Source: Salvator merianae (taxonomy: Eukaryota; Chordata; Lepidosauria; Squamata; Teiidae). From it: 64,000 nucleotides of DNA. This document shows, piece after piece, positions 21,648 through 32,745 of this stretch; positions within the stretch are counted from its first letter, which is position 1, and every line of letters starts with the position of its first letter. The position numbers and the translations under genes were made by a program. Location: contig QVOM02000073.1 in NCBI GenBank assembly GCA_003586115.2, forward strand, positions 41,160,289 to 41,224,288. The letters are read 5' to 3'. Below the pieces are notes generated by a model. The model was not told the origin of the DNA and searched no databases. It saw only the letters and a list, made by a program, of their open reading frames with translations.

Positions 21648-22567
21648 NNNNNNNNNNNNNNNNNNNNNNNNNNNNNNNNNNNNNNNNNNNNNNNNNNNNN
21701 NNNNNNNNNNNNNNNNNNNNNNNNNNNNNNNNNNNNNNNNNNNNNNNNNNNNNNNNNNNNNNNNNNNNNNNNNNNNNNNNNNNNNNNNNNNNNNNNNNNN
21801 NNNNNNNNNNNNNNNNNNNNNNNNNNNNNNNNNNNNNNNNNNNNNNNNNNNNNNNNNNNNNNNNNNNNNNNNNNNNNNNNNNNNNNNNNNNNNNNNNNNN
21901 NNNNNNNNNNNNNNNNNNNNNNNNNNNNNNNNNNNNNNNNNNNNNNNNNNNNNNNNNNNNNNNNNNNNNNNNNNNNNNNNNNNNNNNNNNNNNNNNNNNN
22001 NNNNNNNNNNNNNNNNNNNNNNNNNNNNNNNNNNNNNNNNNNNNNNNNNNNNNNNNNNNNNNNNNNNNNNNNNNNNNNNNNNNNNNNNNNNNNNNNNNNN
22101 NNNNNNNNNNNNNNNNNNNNNNNNNNNNNNNNNNNNNNNNNNNNNNNNNNNNNNNNNNNNNNNNNNNNNNNNNNNNNNNNNNNNNNNNNNNNNNNNNNNN
22201 NNNNNNNNNNNNNNNNNNNNNNNNNNNNNNNNNNNNNNNNNNNNNNNNNNNNNNNNNNNNNNNNNNNNNNNNNNNNNNNNNNNNNNNNNNNNNNNNNNNN
22301 NNNNNNNNNNNNNNNNNNNNNNNNNNNNNNNNNNNNNNNNNNNNNNNNNNNNNNNNNNNNNNNNNNNNNNNNNNNNNNNNNNNNNNNNNNNNNNNNNNNN
22401 NNNNNNNNNNNNNNNNNNNNNNNNNNNNNNNNNNNNNNNNNNNNNNNNNNNNNNNNNNNNNNNNNNNNNNNNNNNNNNNNNNNNNNNNNNNNNNNNNNNN
22501 NNNNNNNNNNNNNNNNNNNNNNNNNNNNNNNNNNNNNNNNNNNNNNNNNNNNNNNNNNNNNNNNNNN
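21648..22567. other. Assembly gap, 920 N
   Basis: A run of N placed within the inverted GC-rich arrays of the hAT-like element. Open frames drawn across it have no meaning. Confidence 0.99.
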
Positions 22568-22787
22568 ACAAAGCGACGAGCACGTCTGTCGCCGGGCGGG
22601 CCGGGGCGACGAGTGTGGCCGCCGCTGGGCAGGCCGCCCGGGGCGACGAGCGCGGGCGCCCAGGGTGGAGATCGAGGGTGCCGGTGGGTGGGGCCTTGGC
22701 TTCAATGGGCCGGACGCCCCGGAAAACGCGCCGCCCGGGGCGCTCCGCCCCCCCCCCCCCCCCCCTCGCTACGCCAGTGAGTAATCT

Positions 22788-23125
22788 AGTCTTGAGATCA
22801 CAAGGGCATGGATCACAGTGGCCAGAGAAGCTCAGTCAAGGAAAGGCCTTCACGTCTAATTAATCTGAGCTGAGCATGGACACCTTTTGCTACTGCAGCT
22901 ACCTGAGCTTCAAGCAAAAGCTACAAATTCAATAATACACCCACTGATCTTTCCTGGGGGTAACAATTCCACCAAGCTGAGGGTTTTGACTAACCTCCCT
23001 TTTTCAGGACCCTGGGACACATAATACTTCCATCTTCTCTGGATTCAGTTTCAATCTTTTGGATCTCATGCAGCTGCTGCATGAGATCACTGACCCCCAG
23101 CTTTCTGAACTGGTTGTCTATGCAT
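22788..23125. mobile_element. Probable L2-derived sequence, strongly diverged
   Basis: AATCTAGTCTTGAGATCACA and GGCATGGATCACAGTGGCCA resemble the L2 minus-strand block AATCTAATCTGGAGGTTACC ... AACATGGATCACTGTAGCCA at 24165-24210. CTCTGGATTCAGTTTCAAT further on matches the block at 24420. The hAT-like copy 2 seems to have inserted into this old L2 piece. Confidence 0.55.
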
Positions 23126-23129
23126 TTCT

Positions 23130-23700
23130 GAGTTCAGCTCAAAATGCTGAGCTTTAGAGCTCTGCATAGCTTGGGACCGTGGTACTTAATGCAACCACTC
23201 TTCCAACAGAATGGAGCTAAGACCCTTGAAACAAAAACTGATCTCTTTTTGTGTCACACCTCCAGTAGGGGCTAGGTGGATGGTGACCATGGAGCAATGC
23301 TTTTCAGTGGGACTTACCTTATGTGACACCGAGAGAGGGATGACCTCTTCCCTCAGGCATTCAGCGGTGTGATTTAATGACCAACAGATGAGCTGTCCCT
23401 TGGATACTTTTGACAGTATCTTATCAGATCGGCTACATTGTTTCAATCCTGATGGCATTGTTCACTGTCTACCTTTGTGGCAGATCCCAAAAGGTAATCA
23501 TGAGAGAGTTTATTCTTCTCCATGGGAACTTTCTTGTGGAGGCCCTCAAGGATTGATTTTGTCTCCCCTGTTTTTCAAAACATATATGAGACTGCTGTGA
23601 GAAGTAATGAGAAGCTTTGGAATAAGGTGCCATCAACATGCTGAGGACACCCAACTCTAAATTTCAATTTCATCTATGTCAGACTCTGGAAGTTGCCTGG
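23130..23700 (+). mobile_element. L2 LINE fragment, reverse transcriptase, plus strand
   Basis: The plus strand encodes WELSCGGPQGLILSPLFF followed by KTYMRLL, the CGVPQGSxLSPxLFNIYM motif B region of L2 reverse transcriptase. A degraded HQHAEDTQL (the YADD equivalent) follows at about 23630. Orientation is opposite to the larger L2 copy that follows. The section at 23150-23340 is probably L2 too, but is only weakly recognisable. Confidence 0.7.
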
Positions 23701-23779
23701 AAGTGATGAGGGGCCACCACAGAAGAGGCCCTGTCATGTGCCACAACCCACCCACCCCACCTCAGGGTAGAGGAACTAC

Positions 23780-26700
23780 CAGCAAGTTCTAACTTTGAGA
23801 TCTTAAGGCACAGACAGGTCTATATGGGAGAAGGCGCTGCTTCAGATCTTCAGGGCCCAAACCATTTAGGGACTTGTAGAGAACTGGTAACCAGTCCAGT
23901 TCCTTCAAGGCCACCATGATGCGTGTCTAGCCAGAAAGGTCTGTCAGCAGCCGAACCGCTGCATTCTGCGCTAGCTGTAACTTCCATACCATCTTCAAGG
24001 GTAGCCCTATTTTATTTTGTTTATTTATGTAGGAATTTATATCCTGTCCTTCACCAAAAGTCCCAGGGTGAGTCATAACAATAAAATGATAGAGAATGCT
24101 CTTTAAAGATATTTAAAGTATAACCCACATAACCTTACATAGTCCTATGTAGAGTGCATTATAATAATCTAATCTGGAGGTTACCAGAACATGGATCACT
24201 GTAGCCAAGTGGCCCCTGTTCAGAAATGGTCAGAGCTGGTGAACCAGCCAGAGGTAGAGGTAAGTGCTCTTGGCCACTGCTGCCACATGAACCTCAAGTG
24301 ACGGCAATGAATCTGAGACTACTCCTAAGCTGCGTACCAGTCAAAGCACCCCTATACAGAACTGGGTGTCACTTAACTTCCTGGACCTGAGATCCTATGA
24401 TAAAGAGAACTTCCACCTTGTCTGGATTCAGTCTCAGTTTATTGGTCCACATCCAGCCCATTATTGCCTCCAGGCAATGATTTAACACCTGAAGAGTCTC
24501 ACCTGGCTCAGAAGGAATAGAGAAATAGAGTGGGTGTTATCAGCATACTGATGGCACCCCATTCCAAATCCCCTGATGACCTCTCCCAAACACTTCATAT
24601 AAATGTTGAAAAGCATAGGGGAGAGAACAAACACCTGAAAAACTCCACATGAGAGTTCCCAAGGTATTGAACAATAACTCCCCATTGCCACTTTCTAGAG
24701 CCTACCTCGAAGACAGGAAGAGAATCATGATAAAACAATGCCTTTCAATCTCAGTTGCCAGACTTGCTCCAGCAGGATACCATGGTTGATAGTACTGAGA
24801 GAACCTGGAAAAACAACAGGGATCTATTGCTCCTGTCCCTTTCCTGGTAAAGGACACCCATCAGTGCAACAAAGGCTGTCTCGGTGCCATAACCTCACTT
24901 GAAGGCAGATTGAAGTGAGTCTAGATAATCTATTTCCTCCAAGCATGGCTGCAGCTAGGACTCCAGCGCTTTGCTCCAAAAGGGGATATTAGCAACTGGG
25001 CAGTAGTTACTTAATATCTGGAGATCCAGGAGGGTCCTCATAAGGAAGGGGCAGACCACAGCCTCCTTAAGTACCGCTGGCATCTTCCTCTCCCACAGGG
25101 AGGCATTTATTACTCCCTGGACCCATCCAACCATCCCTATCAACTAGCTTTTATTATCCTTAATGGACAAGAGTCAAGGAGGCAAGTAGTTAGTCAAACA
25201 TCTGCAAGCAGCTTGTCTACTTCCTTAGACTACAATAACTGAAACTTATCCAACATCATAGGAGCAGACAATGCTCTGGACACCTTCATGAGACTGCTTC
25301 CAACTGTTGAGTCCTGTTCCCTGCACATCTGAGCAATTTTGTCCTGCAAGTGCCTAGCAAACTTACCAAACCAAACAGTGGCTAGATGACAGTAGCTGTT
25401 TAACCACCCAGAACAGCTCTAGTGGATGATCACTTGAGGATGCAATGTGCATGGAGAAATAAGCCTTCTTTGCTGTCATCACCACCACCATGCAGTAGGC
25501 ATAATAATATGTTCTTATCAGTATTTGGTCAAATTCACATTGGGATTTACTCCGTTTGTGCTCTAGGAGTTGGCCCTCCTGCTTCATTGCTTGCAGCTCT
25601 CTGCTATATCAGGGAGCCTTAGGAGCTCTACAGGATCTCTGAGGGCACTTGAGAGTGATCATGTCAACAGTTCTACTCACATCATTATTCCAAAGTGAGA
25701 GCAGAGCCTCAATAGAAGAACTACCAATGTCAACCAGAAATTCTTCTACAGCCCTCAGGAATCCATCAGATTCCTCATGTCTCCAAGGGTATACTGTCTT
25801 GATGGGTCCTTCACCCCTGCAGTGAGGAACAGACACCATAAGCCTAAACTTCCCCTGAAAGTGATCTATCCATGACAAGTCTGCCTAATAATGGATCACC
25901 ACTGCCTGTTCTGTATTAAAGACCAGATCAAGAATATGTCCTGCAACATGTTGAAAGAGCCCCATGGATCCTGAGCCTCCATAGGAGGTGTCCTCAGCAT
26001 GGTTCACCAACGCCAAGGTTCAGGGAGCCTCCAACACCACCTCCAAGACAGCCTTCACCAACTCAGGGAAGCTGTTGGGCAACAAGGTGAATGAAACACT
26101 AACAGCAACCCATTCTGTCTCTGTAACCCAGAAGCAGGAACAGTCCCTCAAGCCCAGTCACAGAGTGATAGGGTGCCTGGAGAGAGAGAGAGATGGATTC
26201 TTCATAGACTATGGTGACTTCCCCACCCTACCACACAAGCCTGGACTGGTGCTGCATCAGACATCCTGCGAGGGGGAAATATGTTTGAGCACCAAGCCTC
26301 TGTAATACACACCAGGTCAGCCCTTTCATCCACAATCAAATCATGGATGAGAGATTATTTACTTTGGACTGAGCTGGCATGTGACAACAGCATTACAAAG
26401 CCAGTAGGGAAACTGACATGCATCCTCTGATTTGGAATTCTTCTCTGCCTTCCATTGCCATACCTCCCCCTGCTCACATGGGAAAAAAAGTAGGGCTTCA
26501 CGACTCCCCTCTTTTCTCCTACCCAGGGACATAGTTCCCTCTACTATTCAACAAACCTCCTCTGGCAAGAGTAGCTTGGCTGTGCCTGCACTGGGACAAC
26601 AGGAGAAACTCTTTTCTCTCACCCAGGAGGCAGATGAAAAACCTGAGCCACCAACACTGCTCTACACGCAGATTTATGGCCCAACAGGAAGAGGGATCAG

Positions 26701-27240
26701 CCTTTCACACTAGACTCCTCTCCTTACCTTGTCTCCTATGACCCCATGCAACAAAAGAGCTGCCCACAGGGGATCCAACAAGGTCGTCCTGCCCTAAAAA
26801 CCATTAAAAAGCAGTTAAAACAGTTTTTGAAAAAATAATTAAAATCACCTACCCAGCTCCCTCCAACCCCAAACTGGTCCCCTAACTGGCATTGCTCTTA
26901 GACAATTGCCCTTGTGCACTCTGCTGCTTAAATAGCTGCCTCCCCACCCAGACAGTCCAAGTGAGCTGCTAGACCTTCAAGCAGCCTCAGCTCTCACAGC
27001 TCTGGTTGCTGTTCCTCAGGTGTGGTGGGAGGCTACAAACATAGGTAACAGCTGTTTCAGCATCAGAAAGCAAGTCTTGGTGGAGTTGGAGGTAGGAGCT
27101 AATGTCCCTTCTATGCTTAAATAGATACCTGGCCTCACCCCAAACAGTCCAGGTGAACAGGTAGGCCTTCAGAGTAAGTAATAAATTCAAAGAAAAAACA
27201 TCCAAATGCTGCCACACCTTGCCCTGAGAAATTCAGAAAT
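23780..27240 (-). mobile_element. L2 LINE relic, about 3.4 kb, minus strand
   Basis: The largest old LINE here. Reading down the minus strand, upstream coding remnants lie at 25600-27240. RT motif B follows at 24482-24691 (SPMLFNIYMKCLGEVIRGF), with HQYADN in place of YADD. The post-RT segment comes after, with the conserved blocks GCATTATAATAATCTAATCT, GCATTCTGCGCTAGCTGTAA and AGGGACTTGTAGAGAACTGG. Open frames are all under 110 codons, with many stops and shifts. The sequence at 26085-26270 is shared with 3235-3512. A second L2 3' tail is inserted at 24010-24140. Confidence 0.75.
24010..24140 (-). mobile_element. L2 3' tail inserted into the larger L2 relic
   Basis: TTTATTTATGTAGGAATTTA plus ATCCTGTCC and CCCAGGGTGAGTCATAACAA is an inverted L2 3' UTR with its AAAT-type tail on the left. 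It splits the host sequence between GGTAGCCCTAT and CCTATGTAGAG, where a CCTAT repeat may be the target duplication. Confidence 0.6.
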
Positions 27241-28170
27241 TAAATTCAGATAGAGAAATAGAAAAAGGTGTCATGGGGAGAGGAGAAAGATATAAGCCTT
27301 ACAAATCTACACTTTTACTCGACATTGTAGAAGATTTTGAGCTGTGTGCTAAACTGTTGCATCTATGACTCTTTCTTTTGGAAGATTCACAGAAATTCTT
27401 TCTTATTTTTTTCTTTAGACTATTCTTTGGATTAGTTGTGTCCACTTTGAACTTAAAAAGAAGAATAAAATTGTTGTATGTGACAAAGAATTGTGTGGTT
27501 CGGGTCAAGTACTACTCTGTTTTTAAAACACAAATGCTTACACTCCTGTTTAAACTTTCAGGTTGTTAACACTGGTTCCTTAATATCATTATAACACATG
27601 GCTTTCGTTTTTGCACTCTGCACTATATTCTAATTTGGATTAGAATGAAAAATGAACTGCCATAGGCTAACCTAGCTATATTTGGAGAGCAAATGTATTC
27701 TCAGCTTAGTAGAATCCATGGCAGGTTTGTTCATAATCAGCAAATTCTATTCATATGCAAGTTCGTGGTTCTTGGCAATAAATTTTCCAGCACACAACTC
27801 AGCATGCTTTTTCTTCTCACGTGATTCAGCAAGGCTGTCTGTGCTGTAATTTTTTACACCGACCATTGTTTGCACAGTGCAGGGACTGAAATATTACTTA
27901 TTTACATTGGTGGTTCCCTCGTGACTGGTACTTGTTTTATCTGTAAGGTGTTGTTGTTTTTTTTGTGACACCACAGAGATTCATCATTGTAAGGACTTTT
28001 CTCTCGCTTCCACAGAACCTACATAGGTCTAAGCTGCATATGTTCAGATTGCATCTGAATTTTCTGCTTCATTAGGAAGCTATAAATGGTAGGGGTCCAT
28101 TCCTGGTATTGAATTATATTATTTTATGCAGTGGAATCTCTGAGCAGCAAGAAATGTGATGACTCCTTCT
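27241..28170. other. No recognisable gene
   Basis: AT-rich sequence. Open frames at 27299-27569 overlap on opposite strands and are lysine/phenylalanine rich by composition. Nothing supported. Confidence 0.4.
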
Positions 28171-28175
28171 TTGGC

Positions 28176-28400
28176 TGCATCCAGATAGGGTCAAAAATCC
28201 ATAATTATTTTGGAATAGCATTTGATTTGCCAGACGTGATCACGGAGCTCCCGATACAGTCTTGGAATATAGACTCAATATTCCAGGTTTAAGGTATTGT
28301 GTTGCTGTGAGATATGCTAAAATGTGGAATACTGACCATGTCTGGGCAAGTGAAATAATCCCAGAACTGCTTTGTTCCCGAATATCCCAAACTAGTGGAA
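28176..28400. mobile_element. Dispersed DNA-transposon-like repeat (CAGACATG family), copy 2
   Basis: GCTGCATCCAGATAGGGTCA, TTTTGGAATAGCATTTGATT and GCCAGACGTGATCACGGAG align with the start of copy 1 (6925). A TTGG microsatellite follows at 28431-28452. Termini are uncertain. Confidence 0.35.
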
Positions 28401-28452
28401 TAGGTAAGCAACCTATGGAGGCAGCCTTTGTTTGTTTGGTTGGTTGGTTGGT

Positions 28453-29050
28453 TCCTCCATCCTTGATTTTAGTTATGTTTTTATGCATCATGATTTTAGC
28501 TGTTTTTATTCTCTATGTTATGTAAAGTGCTTCAAAATTATATTTTAATAGGAAGCAGTACATAATATTTTAAATAAATTTATATCTGAGTGTTGAATTC
28601 AACACAGAAATATTGTTGGAGATCCCTTGTGTCCCGGTTCCAGATCTGTCTGCTATTTGCAGTGGCAGCTGGCATATGGGGTGCAGAGGAAGGACTGAAT
28701 TAGCCCTTGATTTTCCTAACCTGTGGCAAATCAGACTTCCTTTTGCACTGCTTTGCTGTGGTTTACAAGGGTTGAAGGCTAATAGGAAATTGATGCATAG
28801 TTCCTCCACCACACCTTGCAGGAAAGACTCTTTGCTGCACATTCAAAATGAAAAGTTGTTGTCTTCCTCAATCTAAGTTTTTTGTACATTATGGACAAGG
28901 AAGTAATCAAAGCTGTTATTGAAAATGACTCTTTTCAAGCCAGCTTAATGTACTTTGAAGCCAATTTAAGTTGTTGAGTGGAGTGCCTGCTTGAGCATAC
29001 ATCAGACAATTGCTGTGGTTGCCAATTAGGTACATTAGAGAACAATGGTA
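28453..29050. other. No recognisable gene
   Basis: Unassigned. The ORF pair at 28570-28876 lies on both strands of the same DNA and has no family resemblance. Confidence 0.35.
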
Positions 29051-29054
29051 CCAT

Positions 29055-29405
29055 AAAGAATACCTCCCCCATTATAAGCCTGGAAGAGCCCCAAGGTTAT
29101 CTGAAGAGATCTTATTGCAGGTCCCACATAATACAGAATGCAACCTTATGAGCTTGCAGTATGACCTTCTCACCGGTGGTACCTTCCCTTTGGAATGCCC
29201 TCCCTTCTGCTCTTTGTTAGATGCATACACTTACAGTTTATAGCTGCCTACTAAATATCTATTTTTATACTCAGGTTTTCCTGTGTGAATCTGTTTTTAA
29301 TGCTTTTAATTGTTGCTTTTTACTCTGTGTTTTTACCCTTATTTCTAATGTTTTCTGTAAACTGCTTTGAGATTTTTTACAATTAAAAGTAGTATAAATG
29401 CCTTT
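29055..29405 (+). mobile_element. L2 LINE 3' end fragment
   Basis: The CATTATAAGCCTGGAAGAGC and CCTTTGGAATGCCCTCCCTT blocks correspond to the end of L2 ORF2 (the VWNSLP-like segment). A TG-rich 3' UTR follows with TAAACTGCTTTGAGATTTTT and AAAGTAGTATAAATGCC. Frames are degraded. Confidence 0.65.
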
Positions 29406-32400
29406 TTTAAAAGAAAAAATACTTATGGGAGACAAATATGTATACTGAGGCCAGCTTATGAATTGGATGGTCTCTGCTCAGGAGGTTACGTTGGCAGATG
29501 TCTGATACTGGCAGGGAAAAAAAATTGAATTTGTTCCCTCTTCTGGTGAGCTACCTGCTCACAACCCACTCAGTGAAGGTGGGAATGAAAAGCCTCTCTA
29601 GCTGCTGCAGAAAGTTAAACAAGAAGAAGACAAAGAAGGATTGGGGGAACTTCTGGAGCAAGCTGGGAGAAAGTACAGCAATGCCACATGTAGTTGCCAA
29701 AAGCTGTAGAAAATCTGCCCAACATCTCATACATCTGGGGTTTTTTTTCAGCTTCGTCTATGGCTAGGTTAATTGGTTTGTCAATTTTTGTGGCCAGAAG
29801 TTCTAAAATCTGTTGGCATCGTTTTTCTCAGCCATCAGCCCAGGCTCTAATGGCTCATATTGGAATAAATGCCATCCTAGAAGACATTGTGTGGGTCAAG
29901 TTAAAGTGCAAGGGCGCTTCAGTTGTGCCTGTCTAGATAACACATACAACTTTCAGCAGGCCCATTGGATCCTACAGAGTTTTGGCCAGGGTTCCTGCTT
30001 AACAAAACAGATCAGTCCACAGAGTTAAAACCTTCTAGCTGTAAACTACAAGATAGGGAGGGATCCCACCAGTCCATTCAGTCAATTGTGGTGAGAATGA
30101 GGAAGAAGAAATTTGAGAGCATTTAGCCGGTCATTGTTAAGTTTTGAGGTCATTGGGGTTGGAGCTCCAGGATTTCTGCAGATAGAACCAAGAATACCCT
30201 AGGGGCAATTTGCACACTGATCCCTCCCCCCATCCCATGAAACTAAATAGGCAGATGTATAACTGCACAGAGAAAAGTATAAAAAACAAGGCTAGAGGGA
30301 CAAGAAGCCAGTTGCTTTCTATGCCACCAGAGTTCTGCTCTGTCTAAACTCCTGTGATCCTGGTGATGGCAGAGGGTTCTCTCTATATGTAGCATGACTC
30401 CTGCAAACCTTTCTTTGTGTGTCTGTGTTTCCATGGGCTTGATTTCAGGTTGACATTTGGTAGTCTAAAGAGATGCAAAGACGGGCTATCTAACAGGCAA
30501 AGACAGTTGTGTGTAACGGTCTTAATTTGTGTCCTGATGATACCTAGCTTTGTTTTGGGTACATAATGAAATCTTCACATTGATGTGTGAGACGATCAGT
30601 AGCAGCCTATGAGTAGGACACTGTTTGGATCCCAGTGTAACACTTCGATCAAGTCAGAGCCTCCCCTCTCCCCCACTACCCCGTGATCCTGAGACATGGG
30701 CTGCAGTCGAGTGCTACATATCATCGGCATGAGGTCTCTGAGGTGGACATGACCCTTGGGCCGTCCAAGTTTAGCAACCCCTGGACGTTGCACAATGGAT
30801 CTGCAGGATAGACAGGGCTGGGACATAAAAAGTCACCAGCAGCAATGGAGGGCAGGCAACTGTGTTTTTAATTATTGCACAGTGGAGGGAGCCCTGGCAA
30901 CCTTGTGAGACCTGTCAGCTATGCCAGCAGAATCTTCCTTTCCTGCACTAGGGGGAAGAATGAATGTGCCCATTTGAAAATGGTGACTTGGGTGCCCTGT
31001 GCTGGAGTCACATTTCTACATAATGACATGCTCACAGTTGTGGTTCCAAGGTCTGTGCCATATTTTCAGAAGCATTATACTAGAATCCAGGTATAGAGAG
31101 AGCCTGGATATGATCTTTAGTATTATTTTTTCTATTGTTCCCCTTCACCCAGCCATTCACTCAAAACCATAAACAGTTAATACAATAAACAGGCTACTCT
31201 GTGCTCAAAAAAAGCTGCCTGCTGATTGAAGTTCACAGGGTGCCCTACAAACAGGACTAATCAATATGTTTGAGATGGAGCTAATCCAAGAAAGAATGGA
31301 AAGTGACCTTTGCTGCTATTTTTAGCACGGAAGGTGAAGCAGTTTCTACCCTGCGATAGGATGCATTTGACATAAATAAAACTTTTTTAAAGAAAAAAAA
31401 AATCTTGTAACGGTTTTCAAAACAGGAATCAGGGCAGCAAGCATATGCACTTGCTGCCAGTTTTTTCCCCTCTTCCAGATAGCCAGTGAATCTATTGCAT
31501 TTATAGTTTCTGGCTGCTTATTCTCCTTTTCCCCACCCCCACCTCCACAAGACACATATACAGTAGGGCAAACAGATCTTCCCAGACAGCAATTACCTCT
31601 GTGCTAAAGGCCATATGCTAAGGAGTCTTGGATACTTGGCTGGTTAGCACTGACGTCACTGGGAGCTGATTATCCCTTAGTATTTGATCTGAAGTGCCTC
31701 CAGGGCATTCTGCAGCAAGCCTATGAGTTTTCTATGAAGTTTTTAATCGGAGGGCTATTGGAAACCATGCATTGGAAAACGCAAATAGGGTCTGCTGAGA
31801 ATGTCTCTGGGTTCGTGTGTTTGCCTGGCCTGAACACACACACGCATATGCACACACTCCATTCTCAACACAAGGGTGGTGATCTGGGCATATCTAGCAC
31901 AGCAATGAGCTTACCTTCCACACCTGTTACTGAATATGGTATGCCTGTGCCTTGTTCCTGTATAGATATCAACTGATTCCAGGCTTCGGACTGTAGTGAA
32001 AAAGGACAAGTGTTTGATACACTTTGAACTGCATCTTCTGTGAGGTAATATTTCCATAGAAAAGCTGGGCTCTGAAAGATGGCATGGGGCAACCTGCTGA
32101 GTGGCACATCTTATTGTCCCTGTGTGCTTCAGCAACCTACATGCCCCACCCTCCGTCATTTTAGTGCCTGCTGCTGCGTAGGCAGCATAAATGCCAGCAG
32201 GAAGAGATGCAGAAAAAGGCAGAAGGGAGGCTAAATATGGTGATTTTGTGGAGACCTCATTCCCTTGGGCGACACGGGGAGTGAGTCAACACATCAGCAA
32301 GTCTCCTTGCGCTCTCCTGGGTGTGATGGAAGGAAGGCTCTTCTGACAGTCTTGGCCGAAGTCGAGATGCTGCATATTTGTGACTGCTCAAACTCTTTCG

Positions 32401-32635
32401 TCGTTGCTTAGGCTTCGTTTTCCACGTGAGGGCATCCAATAGTATTCCACAGTGAAAATTAAACAGCCCCTGGAAATTGTCACTTGAATGTGTGATACTA
32501 AATAGGCATGAGCAATGTTCACAGATATTTTGTTCTCAGCATCCTGCTTAAACGAAGTTGATCAGAGAAGTGGCACTGGATTTATTCTGCTCTCTGAATT
32601 GTGCATCATAGCCCTGTTCATTTATCCAATGTATA
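29406..32635. other. Long stretch without recognised repeats or genes
   Basis: 3.2 kb with no transposon I can name and no supported exon. It contains a full CRE palindrome at 31651-31658 and a CA-rich tract at about 31838-31859. A 60-codon minus-strand frame at 32257-32439 is K/R/S-rich and has more CpG than its surroundings but resembles no family I know. Its purpose, if any, is open. Confidence 0.35.
31651..31658 (+). promoter_or_regulatory. Full CRE palindrome (TGACGTCA)
   Basis: TGACGTCA is the consensus CREB/ATF site. CpG-containing 8-mers like this are rare in CpG-poor DNA, so it stands out, but a single site with no promoter context is weak evidence of function. Confidence 0.3.
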
Positions 32636-32636
32636 G

Positions 32637-32745
32637 TTCATAAAAGCATGAAAGGAACCTTGCTGGATCAAACCAAACCCCTACCTGGTTCACCATCCTC
32701 TTTTACACAGCGGGTAGCAAAATGCCTACAGATGTACAGGAAAGG
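32637..32745 (-). mobile_element. CR1 3' end fragment
   Basis: CATAAAAGCATGAAAGGAAC, CTTGCTGGATCAAACCAA and TTCACCATCCTCTTTTACAC follow the order of the CR1 3'-end blocks at 36228 and 18160 (AACATAAGAGGAG, TGCTGGATCAGGCC, CCAGCATCCTGTTTC). Diverged. Confidence 0.5.

Larger units (their letters stand above)
21195..22779 (+). mobile_element. GC-rich hAT-like non-autonomous element, copy 2 (complete apart from an assembly gap)
   Basis: Termini are CAGTGGCGTAGCGAG (21195) and CTCGCTACGCCAGTG (ending 22779), inverted repeats of 15 bp with one mismatch. They are flanked by identical 8-bp duplications AGTAATCT at 21187-21194 and 22780-22787. Inside the left end are two subterminal blocks (CCACCCGGGGCTACTCG, GACGCCCGGGGCTAGGG), then three or four units of about 29 bp with TGCGCATGCG and GGGCGGGGCC, then a 33-bp array (CTCGCCCCGGCCCGCCCGGC repeated). 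After the gap the array returns in inverted orientation (CGCCGGGCGGGCCGGGGCGA). An 18-C run lies at 22748-22765. The 8-bp duplication and CAG-type ends suit hAT. No transposase is seen. Long open frames across it are artefacts of a repeat unit divisible by three and of Ns. Confidence 0.88.

Noticed and set aside
21194..22863. Open frames of about 450-518 codons on several frames and both strands
   Set aside because: They run through 920 N and through GC arrays with a unit near 33 bp that contains no stop codons. The Ala/Arg/Pro/Gly repeats in every frame are a product of the array.
28431..28452. TTGG repeats as a telomere-like tract
   Set aside because: The unit is TTGG/TTTG and not TTAGGG; an ordinary microsatellite.
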